Assembly: GCA_002498285.1 (NCBI GenBank)
Contig: DAGU01000099.1
Span: forward strand, 11,395 to 21,045
Direction of reading: 5' to 3'
DNA from: Methanomassiliicoccus sp. UBA386
GTDB taxonomy: Archaea > Thermoplasmatota > Thermoplasmata > Methanomassiliicoccales > Methanomassiliicoccaceae
Length of the DNA stretch: 9,651 nt
A model generated the notes under the pieces. It was given only the letters and a program-made list of their open reading frames with translations, searched no databases and had not been told where the DNA came from. The translations under genes and the position numbers were made by a program. Of the stretch, positions 1 through 8,800 are shown one piece after another. The first letter of the stretch is position 1. Every line of letters starts with the position of its first letter.

Positions 1-618
1 GGCGATTTTCTCACGGATGAGGACGTTGAGCACTGCATACACCTCGCCAGCAAGTCGGACGCGGTGTTGATCGGCCCCGGCCTGGGGACCGACCCCCGCA
101 CTATGGAGGCGGTGCGCAGCTTCGTGAGCAGGTGCGACCGCCCCGTGGTCCTTGACGCGGACGCCATCACCGCCGTGGGAGCCGACGTTTCGGTGCTGAA
201 GGGTAAGAAAGGGGTCATCACGCCCCATGCCGCAGAGTTCGAGGTGCTGACCGGCGCGCCCCTGCCCCGTGACCACGTGGAGCAGGAGAAGGCGGTCAAG
301 GAAGCGGCCGCCAGACTAGGATTCACCATCCTGGCCAAGAGGCGCATCGACATCATCTCGGATGGCGTCGTCACCAAGCTGAACAGAACGGGCAACGCGG
401 GGATGTCGGTGGCTGGCACCGGCGATGTCCTGGCCGGAGAGGTCGTCGCGCTTCTGTCGAAGCATGTCTCGCCCTTCAACGCTGCCCGCATAGCAGCGTT
501 CCTCAATGGGACGGCCGGGGACCTGGCGTTCCAGCGCCTCGGATATTCGATCATGGCCACCGATGTGATCGAGCATATTCCAGAGGTATTGCGCCGCTCA
601 CTCCGTAAATTGAGCTAA
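1..618 (+). CDS. nnrD: ADP-dependent NAD(P)H-hydrate dehydratase (NnrD/YjeF C-terminal domain), 5'-truncated
   Basis: This is the 3' part (about 205 codons) of a gene that begins before the window; the reading frame is open from base 1. The product belongs to the ribokinase-like YjeF C-terminal family. This family dehydrates the damaged hydrate forms of NADH and NADPH back to the normal cofactors in the cytosol, using ADP or ATP. Visible family motifs, in order, are GPGLGTD (bases 73-93), VLDADAI, ITPHAAEFEVLTG and, near the C-terminus, the nucleotide-binding GNAGMSVAGTGDVLAG, whose GTGD includes the catalytic Asp. A helix (AARIAAFLNGTAGDLA) follows, as expected for the fold. Archaeal versions are usually bifunctional, with an N-terminal epimerase domain; whether that domain is present cannot be seen here. 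It ends in TAA at 616-618, 35 bases before the next gene. Confidence 0.9.
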   Translation, partial: GDFLTDEDVEHCIHLASKSDAVLIGPGLGTDPRTMEAVRSFVSRCDRPVVLDADAITAVGADVSVLKGKKGVITPHAAEFEVLTGAPLPRDHVEQEKAVKEAAARLGFTILAKRRIDIISDGVVTKLNRTGNAGMSVAGTGDVLAGEVVALLSKHVSPFNAARIAAFLNGTAGDLAFQRLGYSIMATDVIEHIPEVLRRSLRKLS

Positions 619-625
619 GAACCGG

Positions 626-631
626 TTTATA
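626..631 (+). promoter_or_regulatory. TATA-like box for the first metallophosphoesterase gene
   Basis: TTTATA lies in the 35-base gap after nnrD, centred about 26 bases before the ATG at 654. That is the archaeal TATA-to-start distance, so transcription would begin at or next to the ATG. No Shine-Dalgarno sequence precedes the ATG (the bases read CATCTCCCGCGG). Both facts point to a leaderless mRNA. This is inferred from spacing only. Confidence 0.5.
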
Positions 632-653
632 CCGTGACATCCATCTCCCGCGG

Positions 654-1331
654 ATGAGATGGGGGCTCATTTCCGACATCCATTCCAATGCTCCGGCATT
701 GCAGGCGGTGTTGGAGGACCTTGGACAGGTAGACGTAGAGCGGGTGCTCTGCGCCGGGGATGTGGTGGGCTACTACCCCTTTCCCAATGAGACCGTCGAC
801 ATGATGGCAAGAGCCCGCGTCATCAGCATCCAGGGCAATCACGACCGGGCTGTGCTGAACATCGACCCCTCTATGATGAACCCGTATGCCGCCGATGCCG
901 TGTTATGGACGGCCAGCGTCCTTAGTGACAGCAGCAGGCGGTTCCTGCGCTCGATGCCGCCGAACACAACCGTTCGCTCCGACCGGCGTGCCATGAGCAT
1001 ATATCATGGCTCTCCGAGCGACCCCATCGAGTATGTCTACGAGGAGGACGCCACCGGGGGCCTTCTGCGCATGGCGAGATGCTCCGTGCTGGTGCTCGGA
1101 CATACACACATCCCATATGCGAAATGGTTCCCCGAAGGCCTCATCGTGAACCCCGGTTCGGTTGGCCAGCCCAGGGATGGCGATCCCCGGGCCAGTTACT
1201 CCATCATAGACACCGACGAGGGGACGGTGGTTAACCATCGAGTAGAGTATGACATGGAGGCGGTGGAACGCCGTTTCGAGCGAACGAACCTTCACCGCTG
1301 GCTTCTGGAGCGCCTCAGAATGGGTGTTTGA
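654..1331 (+). CDS. Metallophosphoesterase, YfcE/MJ0936-like calcineurin family
   Basis: The 225-residue protein carries the full set of metal-binding motifs of calcineurin-like phosphoesterases. These are SDIHSN (Asp8, His10), AGDVVGY (Asp36), GNHD (Asn62, His63), YHGSP (His118) and GHTH (His150, His152). The segment NPGSVGQPRDGD at about 166-177 is typical of the small archaeal and bacterial YfcE/MJ0936-type phosphodiesterases. The length matches that group, and no signal peptide or membrane segment is visible, so it should be a cytosolic dinuclear-metal phosphodiesterase. The physiological substrate cannot be deduced. The start at 654 is supported because the catalytic DIH motif lies only eight residues in and because a TATA-like box sits at leaderless spacing. 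The preceding gene is unrelated (cofactor repair), so the two need not share a function. Confidence 0.88.
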   Translation: MRWGLISDIHSNAPALQAVLEDLGQVDVERVLCAGDVVGYYPFPNETVDMMARARVISIQGNHDRAVLNIDPSMMNPYAADAVLWTASVLSDSSRRFLRSMPPNTTVRSDRRAMSIYHGSPSDPIEYVYEEDATGGLLRMARCSVLVLGHTHIPYAKWFPEGLIVNPGSVGQPRDGDPRASYSIIDTDEGTVVNHRVEYDMEAVERRFERTNLHRWLLERLRMGV

Positions 1332-1335
1332 GGGA

Positions 1336-1343
1336 AAATATAA
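1336..1343 (+). promoter_or_regulatory. TATA-like box for the second metallophosphoesterase gene
   Basis: AAATATAA lies in the 37-base gap between the two phosphoesterase genes, centred about 29 bases before the ATG at 1369. No Shine-Dalgarno sequence is seen in the bases just before the ATG (CAGTTAAGTC). The arrangement matches the one upstream of the preceding gene and suggests a second independent leaderless transcript. Confidence 0.55.
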
Positions 1344-1368
1344 ACCCTCGGCCCTGTTCAGTTAAGTC

Positions 1369-2163
1369 ATGAGCGTTCCCTGCCCCATCCCCGACCATAT
1401 GGCCCTGGAGATAGAGGATGCCAGGGCGGTGTGCGTGGGAGACCTGCACATAGGGCTGGAGTCGGAGCTGCGCTCCAAGGGGGTGCATGTACCGTCGCAG
1501 ACGCATCGTATGGAGAGGGAGCTCCTGCGCCTGAGTCCAGGACGGGAGCGCATCATCCTGCTGGGCGATCTGAAGAACAAGGTGCCCGGCAGCTCCCGGC
1601 AGGAGTATGCCGAGATCCCGCGGTTCATCAAGGTGATGCAGCGCCACTATGGAACGGTGGACCTTGTGAGGGGGAACCATGACACCGGCATCGAGGAGTT
1701 TTTGCCCGAAGGAGTGAACGTCCATCCCGCCAGCGGCTTCTCCCTGGGAGAGGTAGGCTTCGTCCACGGCCATACCTGGCCTTCCCCCGAGGTGATGTCC
1801 CGCCGCTACCTGGTCATTGCGCACAACCATCCCACCGTGGCGCTGGAGGACTCGCTTGGCAACATCAGCAAGGAGCCCTGCTGGGTTCGTTTTCCTGTGC
1901 GCAGGGATGCGGGCAAACGCTACGTGGAGGTTCCGGATGAGGTCATAATGGTCCCCGCCTTCAACCGCAGCCTGGGCGGCTCACCAGTGAACATCGCCGG
2001 AGGGAGGCTGCTAGGTCCCATGTTCTCCGACGGCCTGCTCGACCATAAAGAAGGGAGGGTGTACCTGACCGACGGCATCTATCTCGGCACGATCGGCGAC
2101 CTCATGATACGCAGCACCGCCAGGATAAGGACGCTCCCCCACCGCGGCCGGACCGATCACTGA
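1369..2163 (+). CDS. ICC-like metallophosphoesterase (COG1407 type)
   Basis: The 264-residue protein is a calcineurin-fold phosphoesterase of a different subfamily from its upstream neighbour. Metal ligands are visible in GDLHIGLE (Asp25, His27), LLGDLKN (Asp67), RGNHDTG (Asn103, His104, Asp105), FVHGHTWP (His133, His135) and AHNHP (His152, His154). The segment VPAFNRSLGGSPVN near residues 193-207 is characteristic of the COG1407 group. Bacterial relatives in that group are called PdeM and occur with ATP-dependent DNA ligase/helicase modules; archaeal relatives often lie near Lhr-type helicases. No such partner is in this window, so a DNA-repair role is only a possibility. The C-terminus ends in a TGA 6 bases from the terminal stop of a convergent pseudogene. 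Confidence 0.87.
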   Translation: MSVPCPIPDHMALEIEDARAVCVGDLHIGLESELRSKGVHVPSQTHRMERELLRLSPGRERIILLGDLKNKVPGSSRQEYAEIPRFIKVMQRHYGTVDLVRGNHDTGIEEFLPEGVNVHPASGFSLGEVGFVHGHTWPSPEVMSRRYLVIAHNHPTVALEDSLGNISKEPCWVRFPVRRDAGKRYVEVPDEVIMVPAFNRSLGGSPVNIAGGRLLGPMFSDGLLDHKEGRVYLTDGIYLGTIGDLMIRSTARIRTLPHRGRTDH

Positions 2164-2169
2164 TCTCCC

Positions 2170-2759
2170 TTACCGGAGCCTCAGGATGGTCCTCAGCCCC
2201 TCTGGCGCCGTCCGCCGAAGGTCGCTGAGATAGTGCTGCTTATCCCTCAACTCGCACCCGCTGCCCTGGACGAGGCGGTGCGGCGCTCGATGGTCGGCCA
2301 TTCATCAGCATATGGCCCGACGTGAAGCGCATGCGCCGAGAGGCTTTCCTCGAAGCGTTCGAATCCTGTCCAATGCCGGTAGCTGCTTCTTCTTCCGCAC
2401 CACTTCGATCACCTTTTCCACCAGCCCTGCGCTGACCGGGTCGGGCCGCATGATCATGAAGGTCCATCTCCAGTCCTTTCCGCTCGAATCGAGGGCGGCC
2501 GGGCCGTCGACCCACCACGGCCTCCCGACAGAGGGACGCCGTAGTCCGGCCCGCCGCCCTTTCTTGATGATGGCCTGGGCGCGTAGGAAAGGGCGAACAG
2601 CGCCTCCACTGCTTGCTGGCACCCTGCCGAGGTTCGAGGATCGCCGGAGCCATCGATCATGAAAAAGTCCATCGCCGGAACCTTTCAGGGCTGGTTCTGA
2701 AGACACGCCATACAGAGATCCGAGCTGCCTTCGCAGGTCGAGCTTTGGCAGGTCCTCAT
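2170..2759 (-). pseudogene. GyrI-like (COG4832-type) small-molecule-binding protein, multiply frameshifted
   Basis: No intact ORF covers this stretch, but the minus strand reads as a near full-length GyrI-like domain protein if the frame is switched about six times between two of the three frames. Segments in order: PKLDLRRQLGSLYGV (2757-2686); KVPAMDFFMIDGSGDP through ALSYA (2684 to about 2583); AIIKKG (about 2574-2557); GPDYGVPLSG (about 2552-2523); WWVDGPAALDSSGKDWRWTF through KKKQLPALDRIR (2520 to about 2358); RFEESLSAHALHVGPYADE through IERR (2357 to about 2283); and HRLVQGSGCELRD through YLSDLRRTAPEGLRTILRLR (2280-2173), ending in TAA. The implied 195 or so residues match the usual family length of about 200. 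Intact members bind small hydrophobic ligands in a SOUL/GyrI fold. The start near 2759 is uncertain. Sequencing error is an alternative, but the neighbouring genes are clean. Confidence 0.85.
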
Positions 2760-2804
2760 CGTCGCTGCAGAGATCTTAGCGTGGGGTCGGGCGCCATCGC
2801 TGGG

Positions 2805-2844
2805 AGAATGAAAAATGTGAAAAAGAAAAGGGTTGTGAAAGGGG
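2805..2844 (-). terminator. T-rich transcription terminator after mvhA
   Basis: Immediately after the mvhA TAA the minus strand carries several T-runs (CCCTTTC, CCCTTTTCTTTTTC, CATTTTTCATT) and no strong hairpin. This is the usual form of an archaeal intrinsic terminator and marks the end of the hdrA-mvhDGA transcript. Confidence 0.6.
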
Positions 2845-2845
2845 T

Positions 2846-4357
2846 TTAGAAGTTCCTGATCTCCTGGTACACAGACCCATCGGCGTTCCTGACCACCGCC
2901 CTGATGGGCATCTTGCCCGGCAGGGTGTGGGTGGCGCAGGAGTTGCAGGGGTCGTAGGCACGGAACGCCATCTCCACCTGGTTGAGGATACCGGGGGAGA
3001 TCTGCCAGTTCTTGATGAGAGCCTTGGCAGCCTTGTTGATGGACATGTTGATAGGTCCATTGTTGTTGGTGGTGCCCACGATCATGTTGACGTCCTGCAC
3101 GATGCCGTTCTCGTCCGCCACGTAGTGGTGGTAGAGAGTGCCGCGAGGCGCTTCCAGAACACCGACACCTTCTCCCGGGACCCCGGGCTTGTTCTTAATG
3201 TCCTTGCTGGTGACCAGGGGGTCCTGAGCGCACTCCAGCAGCAGCTCGGCAGCGTGCATGAGCTCTATGACCCTTGCCCAGTGGTACACCAGGGTGTGGT
3301 GTATGGGGCCTTCCACGCCAAGGTCCTTGAAGAACCCGGTGATCCTCTCGTACTGCTCCTGAGCAAGAGGAGTGGTGAAGCCGCTGGACGCGTTGAGGCG
3401 GGCCAGGGGCGCCGCGCGGTACATGCCGCTTCCGGGCCCATCGGTGAATCCTTTCCAGCCAACCTTCTTCAGGAAGGGGAACTTCTCATAGGACCAGGGC
3501 TCGGTGTGCTCGCCGAGGTGCTCCAGGTAGTCGTCCGGCTTGAACTTGAGGAACTCCTTGCCCGACGGGTCAACGACCCTGATGTCGCCGTCGTAGAAGT
3601 TGACCTTGTTGTTCTTGTCGACCATGCCCATGTAGTAGGTCTCATGGTAGTAGATCCCGGGGTCCTTGATCAGGTCCAGGTAGGTCTGGTTCTTCAGGAC
3701 GACGTCGTCCAGGAGGCCAACGGTGAACTTGGCGAACTCCACGATGTCCTTGGCCCAGCCCTCGATCTTGACGCGGTCCTCTTCGGCCAGGGGCTTGGAC
3801 ATACCGCCGGGGATGCCGCACACGGGGTGAGTGGCCTTCCCGCCGATGATCTCCTGGACCTTCTGGGCGAGGGAGCGGGACCTCAGGACCTGACCGCCGA
3901 TCTCCAGACCAACGGTGTCCACCACGCCGAGGATGTTCCTCGAGGCGACGGGCGCGGCAGGGCCCATGACGAAGTCCGCGGACGCCAGGGCGTAGAAGTG
4001 CGCGATGTGGCTGTGGACGTAGTGAGCGGCGTAGAACAGCTCACGGAGCCTGACAGCAGCCGGCGGGGGCTCGACCTTGTAGACCTTGTCCAGCGCCTTG
4101 GTGGAGCATAGGTGGTGAGCGCCCGGGCACACTCCGCACAGACGGGGAGTGATCTTGTTCAGCTCGTCAACCGACCGGCCGATGCAGAACTTCTCGAAAC
4201 CGCGAAGCTCAGGAATCTGCCAGTAGGTGTTCTCGACGTTGCCCTCATCGTTCAGGAAGATCTCGACCTTGCCGTGACCTTCCAGACGGGTGACGGGGTC
4301 GATGGTGATCCTCTTTGACTCCGACTTGTGGGTCTGATCGGTTATTATTGGGCTCAT
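2846..4357 (-). CDS. mvhA: F420-non-reducing [NiFe]-hydrogenase large subunit MvhA
   Basis: This 503-residue protein is the catalytic subunit that splits H2 at a [NiFe] centre. The N-terminal nickel-binding motif RLCGVCPGAHH is at residues 72-82 (Cys74, Cys77) and the C-terminal motif DPCNSCATH at 469-477 (Cys471, Cys474). All four nickel ligands are therefore cysteines, with no selenocysteine. The 26 residues after His477 should be removed by a maturation endopeptidase once the metal centre is loaded, as in other group 3 hydrogenases. The start is the last ATG of an ATGA overlap with mvhG, with GGAGGT six bases upstream, so translation is probably coupled. Electrons pass to MvhG, MvhD and then HdrA. 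The genes for HypA-F and the protease are not in the window. It is the last gene of the operon. Confidence 0.96.
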   Translation of the reverse strand: MSPIITDQTHKSESKRITIDPVTRLEGHGKVEIFLNDEGNVENTYWQIPELRGFEKFCIGRSVDELNKITPRLCGVCPGAHHLCSTKALDKVYKVEPPPAAVRLRELFYAAHYVHSHIAHFYALASADFVMGPAAPVASRNILGVVDTVGLEIGGQVLRSRSLAQKVQEIIGGKATHPVCGIPGGMSKPLAEEDRVKIEGWAKDIVEFAKFTVGLLDDVVLKNQTYLDLIKDPGIYYHETYYMGMVDKNNKVNFYDGDIRVVDPSGKEFLKFKPDDYLEHLGEHTEPWSYEKFPFLKKVGWKGFTDGPGSGMYRAAPLARLNASSGFTTPLAQEQYERITGFFKDLGVEGPIHHTLVYHWARVIELMHAAELLLECAQDPLVTSKDIKNKPGVPGEGVGVLEAPRGTLYHHYVADENGIVQDVNMIVGTTNNNGPINMSINKAAKALIKNWQISPGILNQVEMAFRAYDPCNSCATHTLPGKMPIRAVVRNADGSVYQEIRNF

Positions 4358-5367
4358 TCTGATACCTCCGCCTTCTTCTCGGTGACCTTCCTCTTGATGA
4401 TGGACTTCGGCATGGTGAACGCATAGAAGGTTCCCAGAGGGTCCTTGATCTCAGTCATCAGTTTGAGGATGTCATCCTCGGATAGCTGGGTTTCGTTGTC
4501 CTCTGTCCTATAGATGGACGCCAGAGCGCTCAGCATGGAACCGCCATGGTCCTCGACGGCGGCAGTGGGGCCCATGCAGCCGCGGCAGGGCTGGTTGGCG
4601 TTGAGGCACATCGCTCCGCAGCCGGCACGGGTGGCCGGCCCGAGGCAGATGACGCCCTGCTCCAGCATGCACTTCTCCGGGTCGATGTCGATCTCGTGAG
4701 GCAGGTGGACGCCACTGATGGTCTTGACCGACTTCTTCCTGCCACACTCGTCGCAGAGGGTCTTCTGGGAAGCGATGAAGGTTCCCTTGGGGGGCAGCTC
4801 GGCGCCCTCCTTGACATGCTTCTCCACGATATCCAGGAACGCGTTTATCAGCTCGGTGGTGGGCGGGCAGCCGGGCATGTAATAGTCCACGTCAATGACA
4901 TCGTCAAGAGTTAGGACGGTGTCGTACAGGACGGGGAGCTCCAGCTCGCCCTCGGGGGCCTCGTACCGGGGCTGGGGGAAGGTCTTGTCCGGGTTGACGC
5001 TGGAGAACGTCTTGGTGTAGACGTAGTCCATGATGGCCTTCTTGTTGGTCACGTTGGCCAGCCCAGGTATGCCGCCATAGCAGGCGCAGGAACCGAAGGA
5101 CACCACGATCTGGGACTTCTGCCTGAGCAGCTTGGCGACGTGCTCGTTCTCGCTGTTCCTTATGGCGCCGTTGTAAAGGGTAACGGTGATGCTCTTGTCC
5201 GGCATCGCCTCGACATCCTTCAACTTGGTGTCCACGGCGATGGGCCAGAAGACGATGTCCGCCATCTCGGCCACTCCGAGGATCCTCTCGTCGATGTCGA
5301 GGAGAGCTACATCACAGCCACCGCATCCAGCGCCCCAATATTGTGCAATAGATACTCCTTTTGCCAT
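4354..5367 (-). CDS. mvhG: F420-non-reducing [NiFe]-hydrogenase small subunit MvhG
   Basis: The 337-residue small subunit carries the iron-sulfur relay from the [NiFe] site to MvhD. Proximal-cluster cysteines are visible in WGAGCGGCD (Cys15, Cys18), GSCACYGG (Cys94) and MPGCPP (Cys167). A second cysteine-rich half follows (Cys205, 208, 233, 241, 250, 254, 261 and 264), enough for two more [4Fe-4S] clusters. No twin-arginine signal is present, so it is a cytosolic group 3 enzyme. An upstream in-frame start at 5430 would add 21 residues inside mvhD. The ATG at 5367 is preferred because the conserved sequence begins right after it and GAGGTG lies six bases upstream. The short lysine- and glutamate-rich tail (about 325-337) looks like a modest extension. 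It overlaps mvhA by four bases. Confidence 0.95.
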   Translation of the reverse strand: MAKGVSIAQYWGAGCGGCDVALLDIDERILGVAEMADIVFWPIAVDTKLKDVEAMPDKSITVTLYNGAIRNSENEHVAKLLRQKSQIVVSFGSCACYGGIPGLANVTNKKAIMDYVYTKTFSSVNPDKTFPQPRYEAPEGELELPVLYDTVLTLDDVIDVDYYMPGCPPTTELINAFLDIVEKHVKEGAELPPKGTFIASQKTLCDECGRKKSVKTISGVHLPHEIDIDPEKCMLEQGVICLGPATRAGCGAMCLNANQPCRGCMGPTAAVEDHGGSMLSALASIYRTEDNETQLSEDDILKLMTEIKDPLGTFYAFTMPKSIIKRKVTEKKAEVSE

Positions 5368-5373
5368 TGGTAA

Positions 5374-5379
5374 CACCTC
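5374..5379 (-). promoter_or_regulatory. Shine-Dalgarno site of mvhG
   Basis: GAGGTG on the minus strand overlaps the mvhD stop codon (5378-5380) and sits six bases before the ATG at 5367. It decides the mvhG start against the longer in-frame start at 5430 and suggests translational coupling with mvhD. Confidence 0.7.
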
Positions 5380-5881
5380 AGTGTCCGTACTTGGCCCTCT
5401 CAGCCTCATGTTCTTTCTTCGCCTCGACAATGGGGTTGGGGCCCAGTTCCCGGATCGTCTTCACGAACTCCGTGATGGTAGACTGGAACTTCGCGCCCTC
5501 GGAGGCAGAGACCCATTCCAGCTTGAGGCGTTCCGGATCGAGTCCGTACTGCTCCAGCAGCATCTTGAGGAGGGCGATCCTCCTGCGAGTGCGGTAGTTG
5601 CCGCCGATGTAGTGGCAGTCCGCGGGGTGGCACCCCAGGACCATGACGCCATCGGCGCCCTTGGCGAAGGCCCTGAGAACGTGCTCAGGGTCCACCCTGG
5701 CAGAGCACATGGCCCTCAGTACCAGGAAGTTGGTGGGCATCTGTAGCCTGGAGACCCCCGCCAGGTCGGCCCCGGCGTAGGAGCACCAGTTGCAGCAGAA
5801 CGCGATGATCTTCGGTTCGAACTGCCCTTCTGCGGCCGCCGGAGCGGCCTGGGTTTCGTGTTGGGTCGAAGACATGTTCAC
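5378..5881 (-). CDS. mvhD: Methyl-viologen-reducing hydrogenase delta subunit MvhD
   Basis: The 167-residue protein is the [2Fe-2S] subunit that bridges the hydrogenase (MvhAG) and HdrA. The family core starts near residue 24 and contains FCCNWCSYAGAD (Cys29, Cys30, Cys33), MCSARVDPE (Cys59) and GCHPADCHY (Cys84, Cys89), followed by the conserved LEWVSASEG. It is longer than the usual 140 or so residues because of an alanine- and glutamine-rich N-terminal tail of about 20 residues and a charged C-terminal tail. Two starts are possible. GTG at 5881 overlaps the hdrA stop as GTGA and lies five bases after GAGGAG; ATG at 5875 is two bases after that stop with 11-base spacing. The product differs by only two residues. 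Ten bases separate its stop from mvhG. Confidence 0.95.
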   Translation of the reverse strand: MNMSSTQHETQAAPAAAEGQFEPKIIAFCCNWCSYAGADLAGVSRLQMPTNFLVLRAMCSARVDPEHVLRAFAKGADGVMVLGCHPADCHYIGGNYRTRRRIALLKMLLEQYGLDPERLKLEWVSASEGAKFQSTITEFVKTIRELGPNPIVEAKKEHEAERAKYGH

Positions 5882-8800
5882 TCACTCTCCTCAAGAGCCG
5901 CGTCGATGGCAGCGATGATCTGTTCGTTCTTGAAGCCCCTCTGCTCCATGGCGCCGGACGGGCAGGCCGCCACGCAGCCTCCGCAACCCTTGCAAAGACC
6001 CTCGTTGACGACGGCCTTCTTCTTATCAGGGTTCTTGGCATCCTCGACGATGGTGATAGCCTTGTACTCGCACACAGGCTCGCAGATCGCGCAGCCGTCG
6101 CAGATGTCCTCGTTGACAGCGGCGATCACACCCTCGCTCTTCAGCTCCGGCTTGGAGATGACGGTTATGGCCCTGGAAGCAGCACCGGAAGCCTGAGCGA
6201 TGGCCTCATCGGTGAACTTGGGCCAGTGAGCCAGACCGGCCAGGTATACGCCGTTGGTGGCGAACTCGACTGGGCGGAGCTTCATGTGGGCCTCCAGGAA
6301 GTACTTGTCCTTGCTGAGAGGCACCTTGAGCATCTTGGCGAGCTCCTCGTTATCCTCGTGGGGCCTGATGCCGGTGCTCAGGACGACCATGTCGGGGCGG
6401 ATCATGATGTCCTCGCCCAGGATGGTGTCGTTGGCCACCAGCTTGAGGGCGTCGCCCTCCTTGCTGACCACTGGGGGCTGGTCTTCCGGCACGCGGACGA
6501 AATTGACGCCCAGGCGGCCGGCCTCCTTGTAGAGGTCCTCCCTGAACCCGTAGGTCCTGATGTCCTTGTGGAACACATACACGTTGGACGCAGGGTCGGC
6601 CTTCTTGAGCGCTATGGCGTTCTTGATGGCGTTGGAGCAGCACACCCTGCTGCAGTAGGGAGCCTCGGAGTTCCTGGAGCCAACGCACTGGATCATGGCG
6701 ATGGTCTTGGCGCCCACGGGGCCCTGCTGCATCTTGTTCTCGAGCTCAAACTGGGTGACAACCCTCTTGTCCTGTCCGTACAGGAACTCCTTGGGGGTGT
6801 ACTCCTTGGCACCCACGGCCACCACGATGGCGCCGGTTTCGATCTCGCTGCCGCCGGTGGTCTTCACCTTGAAGTTTCCGACGAAGCCAGAAACGTCCTC
6901 GACGCTGGTGTTCAGGTGGACGGTGATGTTCTGGGTGTTGTTCACTCTGGTGACGAGTTCCTTGGCGAACTCGCGCACCTTGCGGTTGTCCTCCTCGTGG
7001 AAGATCTTGAGCGCGTTACCGCCGAGCTCGCTGGCCCTCTCGATGAGATCGACCTTGAAGCCCTGAGCGGCCATGTCCAGAGCAGCGGTCATTCCGGAGA
7101 TGCCGCCGCCGACGACCACGCCGGCGTGGGTAACTGGCAGCTTGCTCTCGGTGAGGGGCTCCAGCAGCCTGGACTTCGCCACGGCCATCCTTACGAGGTC
7201 CTTGGACTTCTGGGTGGCCTTCTCCGGCTCACCCATGTGGATCCAGGAGCACTGGTCACGGATGTTGGCCATTTCAAACAGGTACGGGTTCAGGCCGCCC
7301 TCCTTGAGGGTGCTCTGGAAGAGCGCCTCGTGGGTACGGGGCGTGCAGGACGCAACGACCACGCGGTTGAGGTTCTCGCTCTTGATGACTTCCTTGATCT
7401 TCTGCTGGGAGTCAGCAGAGCAGGAGTACTTCATCTCCTCAGTGTACACGACATTGGGGAGGCTCTTGGCGTACTGGGCGACATCTGCGCAGTCCACGGT
7501 TCCCTTGATGTTGATACCGCAGTCGCAGACGAACACACCGATGCGGGGCTCCTGGCCCTCGACGTTGATCTCCTTGACGTCGACCTCCTTTACAACGCCC
7601 CTCTTCTCAGCGATGAACGCGCCGGCCTTGGCGGCAGCGCCAGAGGCCTCAGCGACCGAGGTCGGGATGTCCTTGGGCGACGCGAAGGCGCCGGTGACGA
7701 ACACGCCGGGCTTGGAGGTGCTCAGCGGGCTGTACACATCCGCGGCGGCGAAGCCGAACCTGTTGAGGTTGATGTCGAAAATCTTGGATAGAGCGTTGGC
7801 GCCCTTTGGGGGCTCCAGTCCGACGGACAGGACGACCATGTCGAACTCTTCCTCGAAGATCTCACCGTTGGAGGTGTAGCGGAGGAACAGGTTCTTGGTG
7901 ACGGGGTCCTCCTCGATGCTGGCAACGCGGGTGGCGCGGTGCATCTCGATGCCGTACTCCTTCTCCGCGCGAGCCCGGTAGTCCTCGAACTCCTTGCCGA
8001 CCGCCCTGATGTCCATGAAGAATATGGTGGGCTTCAGTCCGGCAGTGTGCTCCCCGGCGATGATGGCCTGCTTCATGGCGTACATGCAGCAGACGGACGA
8101 ACAGTACTCGTTGGTCTTGGTGTCCCTGGAACCAACGCACTGCAGGAACGCAACCTTCATGGGAGTCTGCTGGTCGCTGGGCCTGAGCACATGGCCACCG
8201 TAGGGTCCGGTGGCGGACAGGAACCTCTCGAACTCCAGGGAGGTCACGACGTTGGCGTACTCGCCGTAGCCGTACTCCTTCTTCAGCCTGGCGTCGAACG
8301 CGTCGAAACCGGGCGCAAGGATGATGGCGCCTACGTCGAGGACCTCCTCAACGGGCTTGTCCTCGTAGTTGACCGCGCCAGCAGGGCAGTTCTTCTCGCA
8401 CAGCCCGCAGCGGCCCTTGGTGAGCTTCAGACACTTGGTCTCATCAATTGAGTACTTCAAGGGAACGGCCTGCGCGAAGGGGATGTAGATCGCCTTGCGG
8501 TTTATCAGGCCAGAATCGTACTCATTGGGCACCTTTACGGGGCACTTCTCAGCACAGATGCCACATCCGACGCACTTGTCCATGTCCACATACCGAGGGT
8601 TGTGGCGGACCTTGACCTTGAAGTTGGGGGCCTCACCGCCGACCTCAGTTACCTCTGAGAGGGTCATGAGGTTGATGAGGGGATGCCTCGCCATCTCCAC
8701 AAGCTTAGGCGACAGAATGCACATCGAACAATCGTTCGTGGGGAATGTCTTGTCCAGCTGGGACATGACACCGCCAATGCTTGGCTTCTTTTCTACAACA

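Noticed and set aside
2240..2706. Several overlapping ORFs of 70-137 codons on both strands
   Set aside because: The minus-strand ones are fragments or wrong-frame readings of the GyrI-like pseudogene. The plus-strand one (2312-2662) is its antisense shadow.
2927..4111. A 394-codon open frame on the + strand
   Set aside because: It is antisense to mvhA, with the same biased composition and no recognisable motif. mvhA is certain.
4354..5430. Longer mvhG start at 5430
   Set aside because: The extra 21 residues are basic, unlike the family, and lie inside mvhD. The ATG at 5367 has a well-placed GAGGTG.
6226..7791. A 521-codon open frame on the + strand
   Set aside because: It lies entirely antisense to hdrA, is rich in V, L, G, D and H as expected from reverse reading of GC-biased codons, and shows no domain. 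The hdrA frame has strong motifs throughout.
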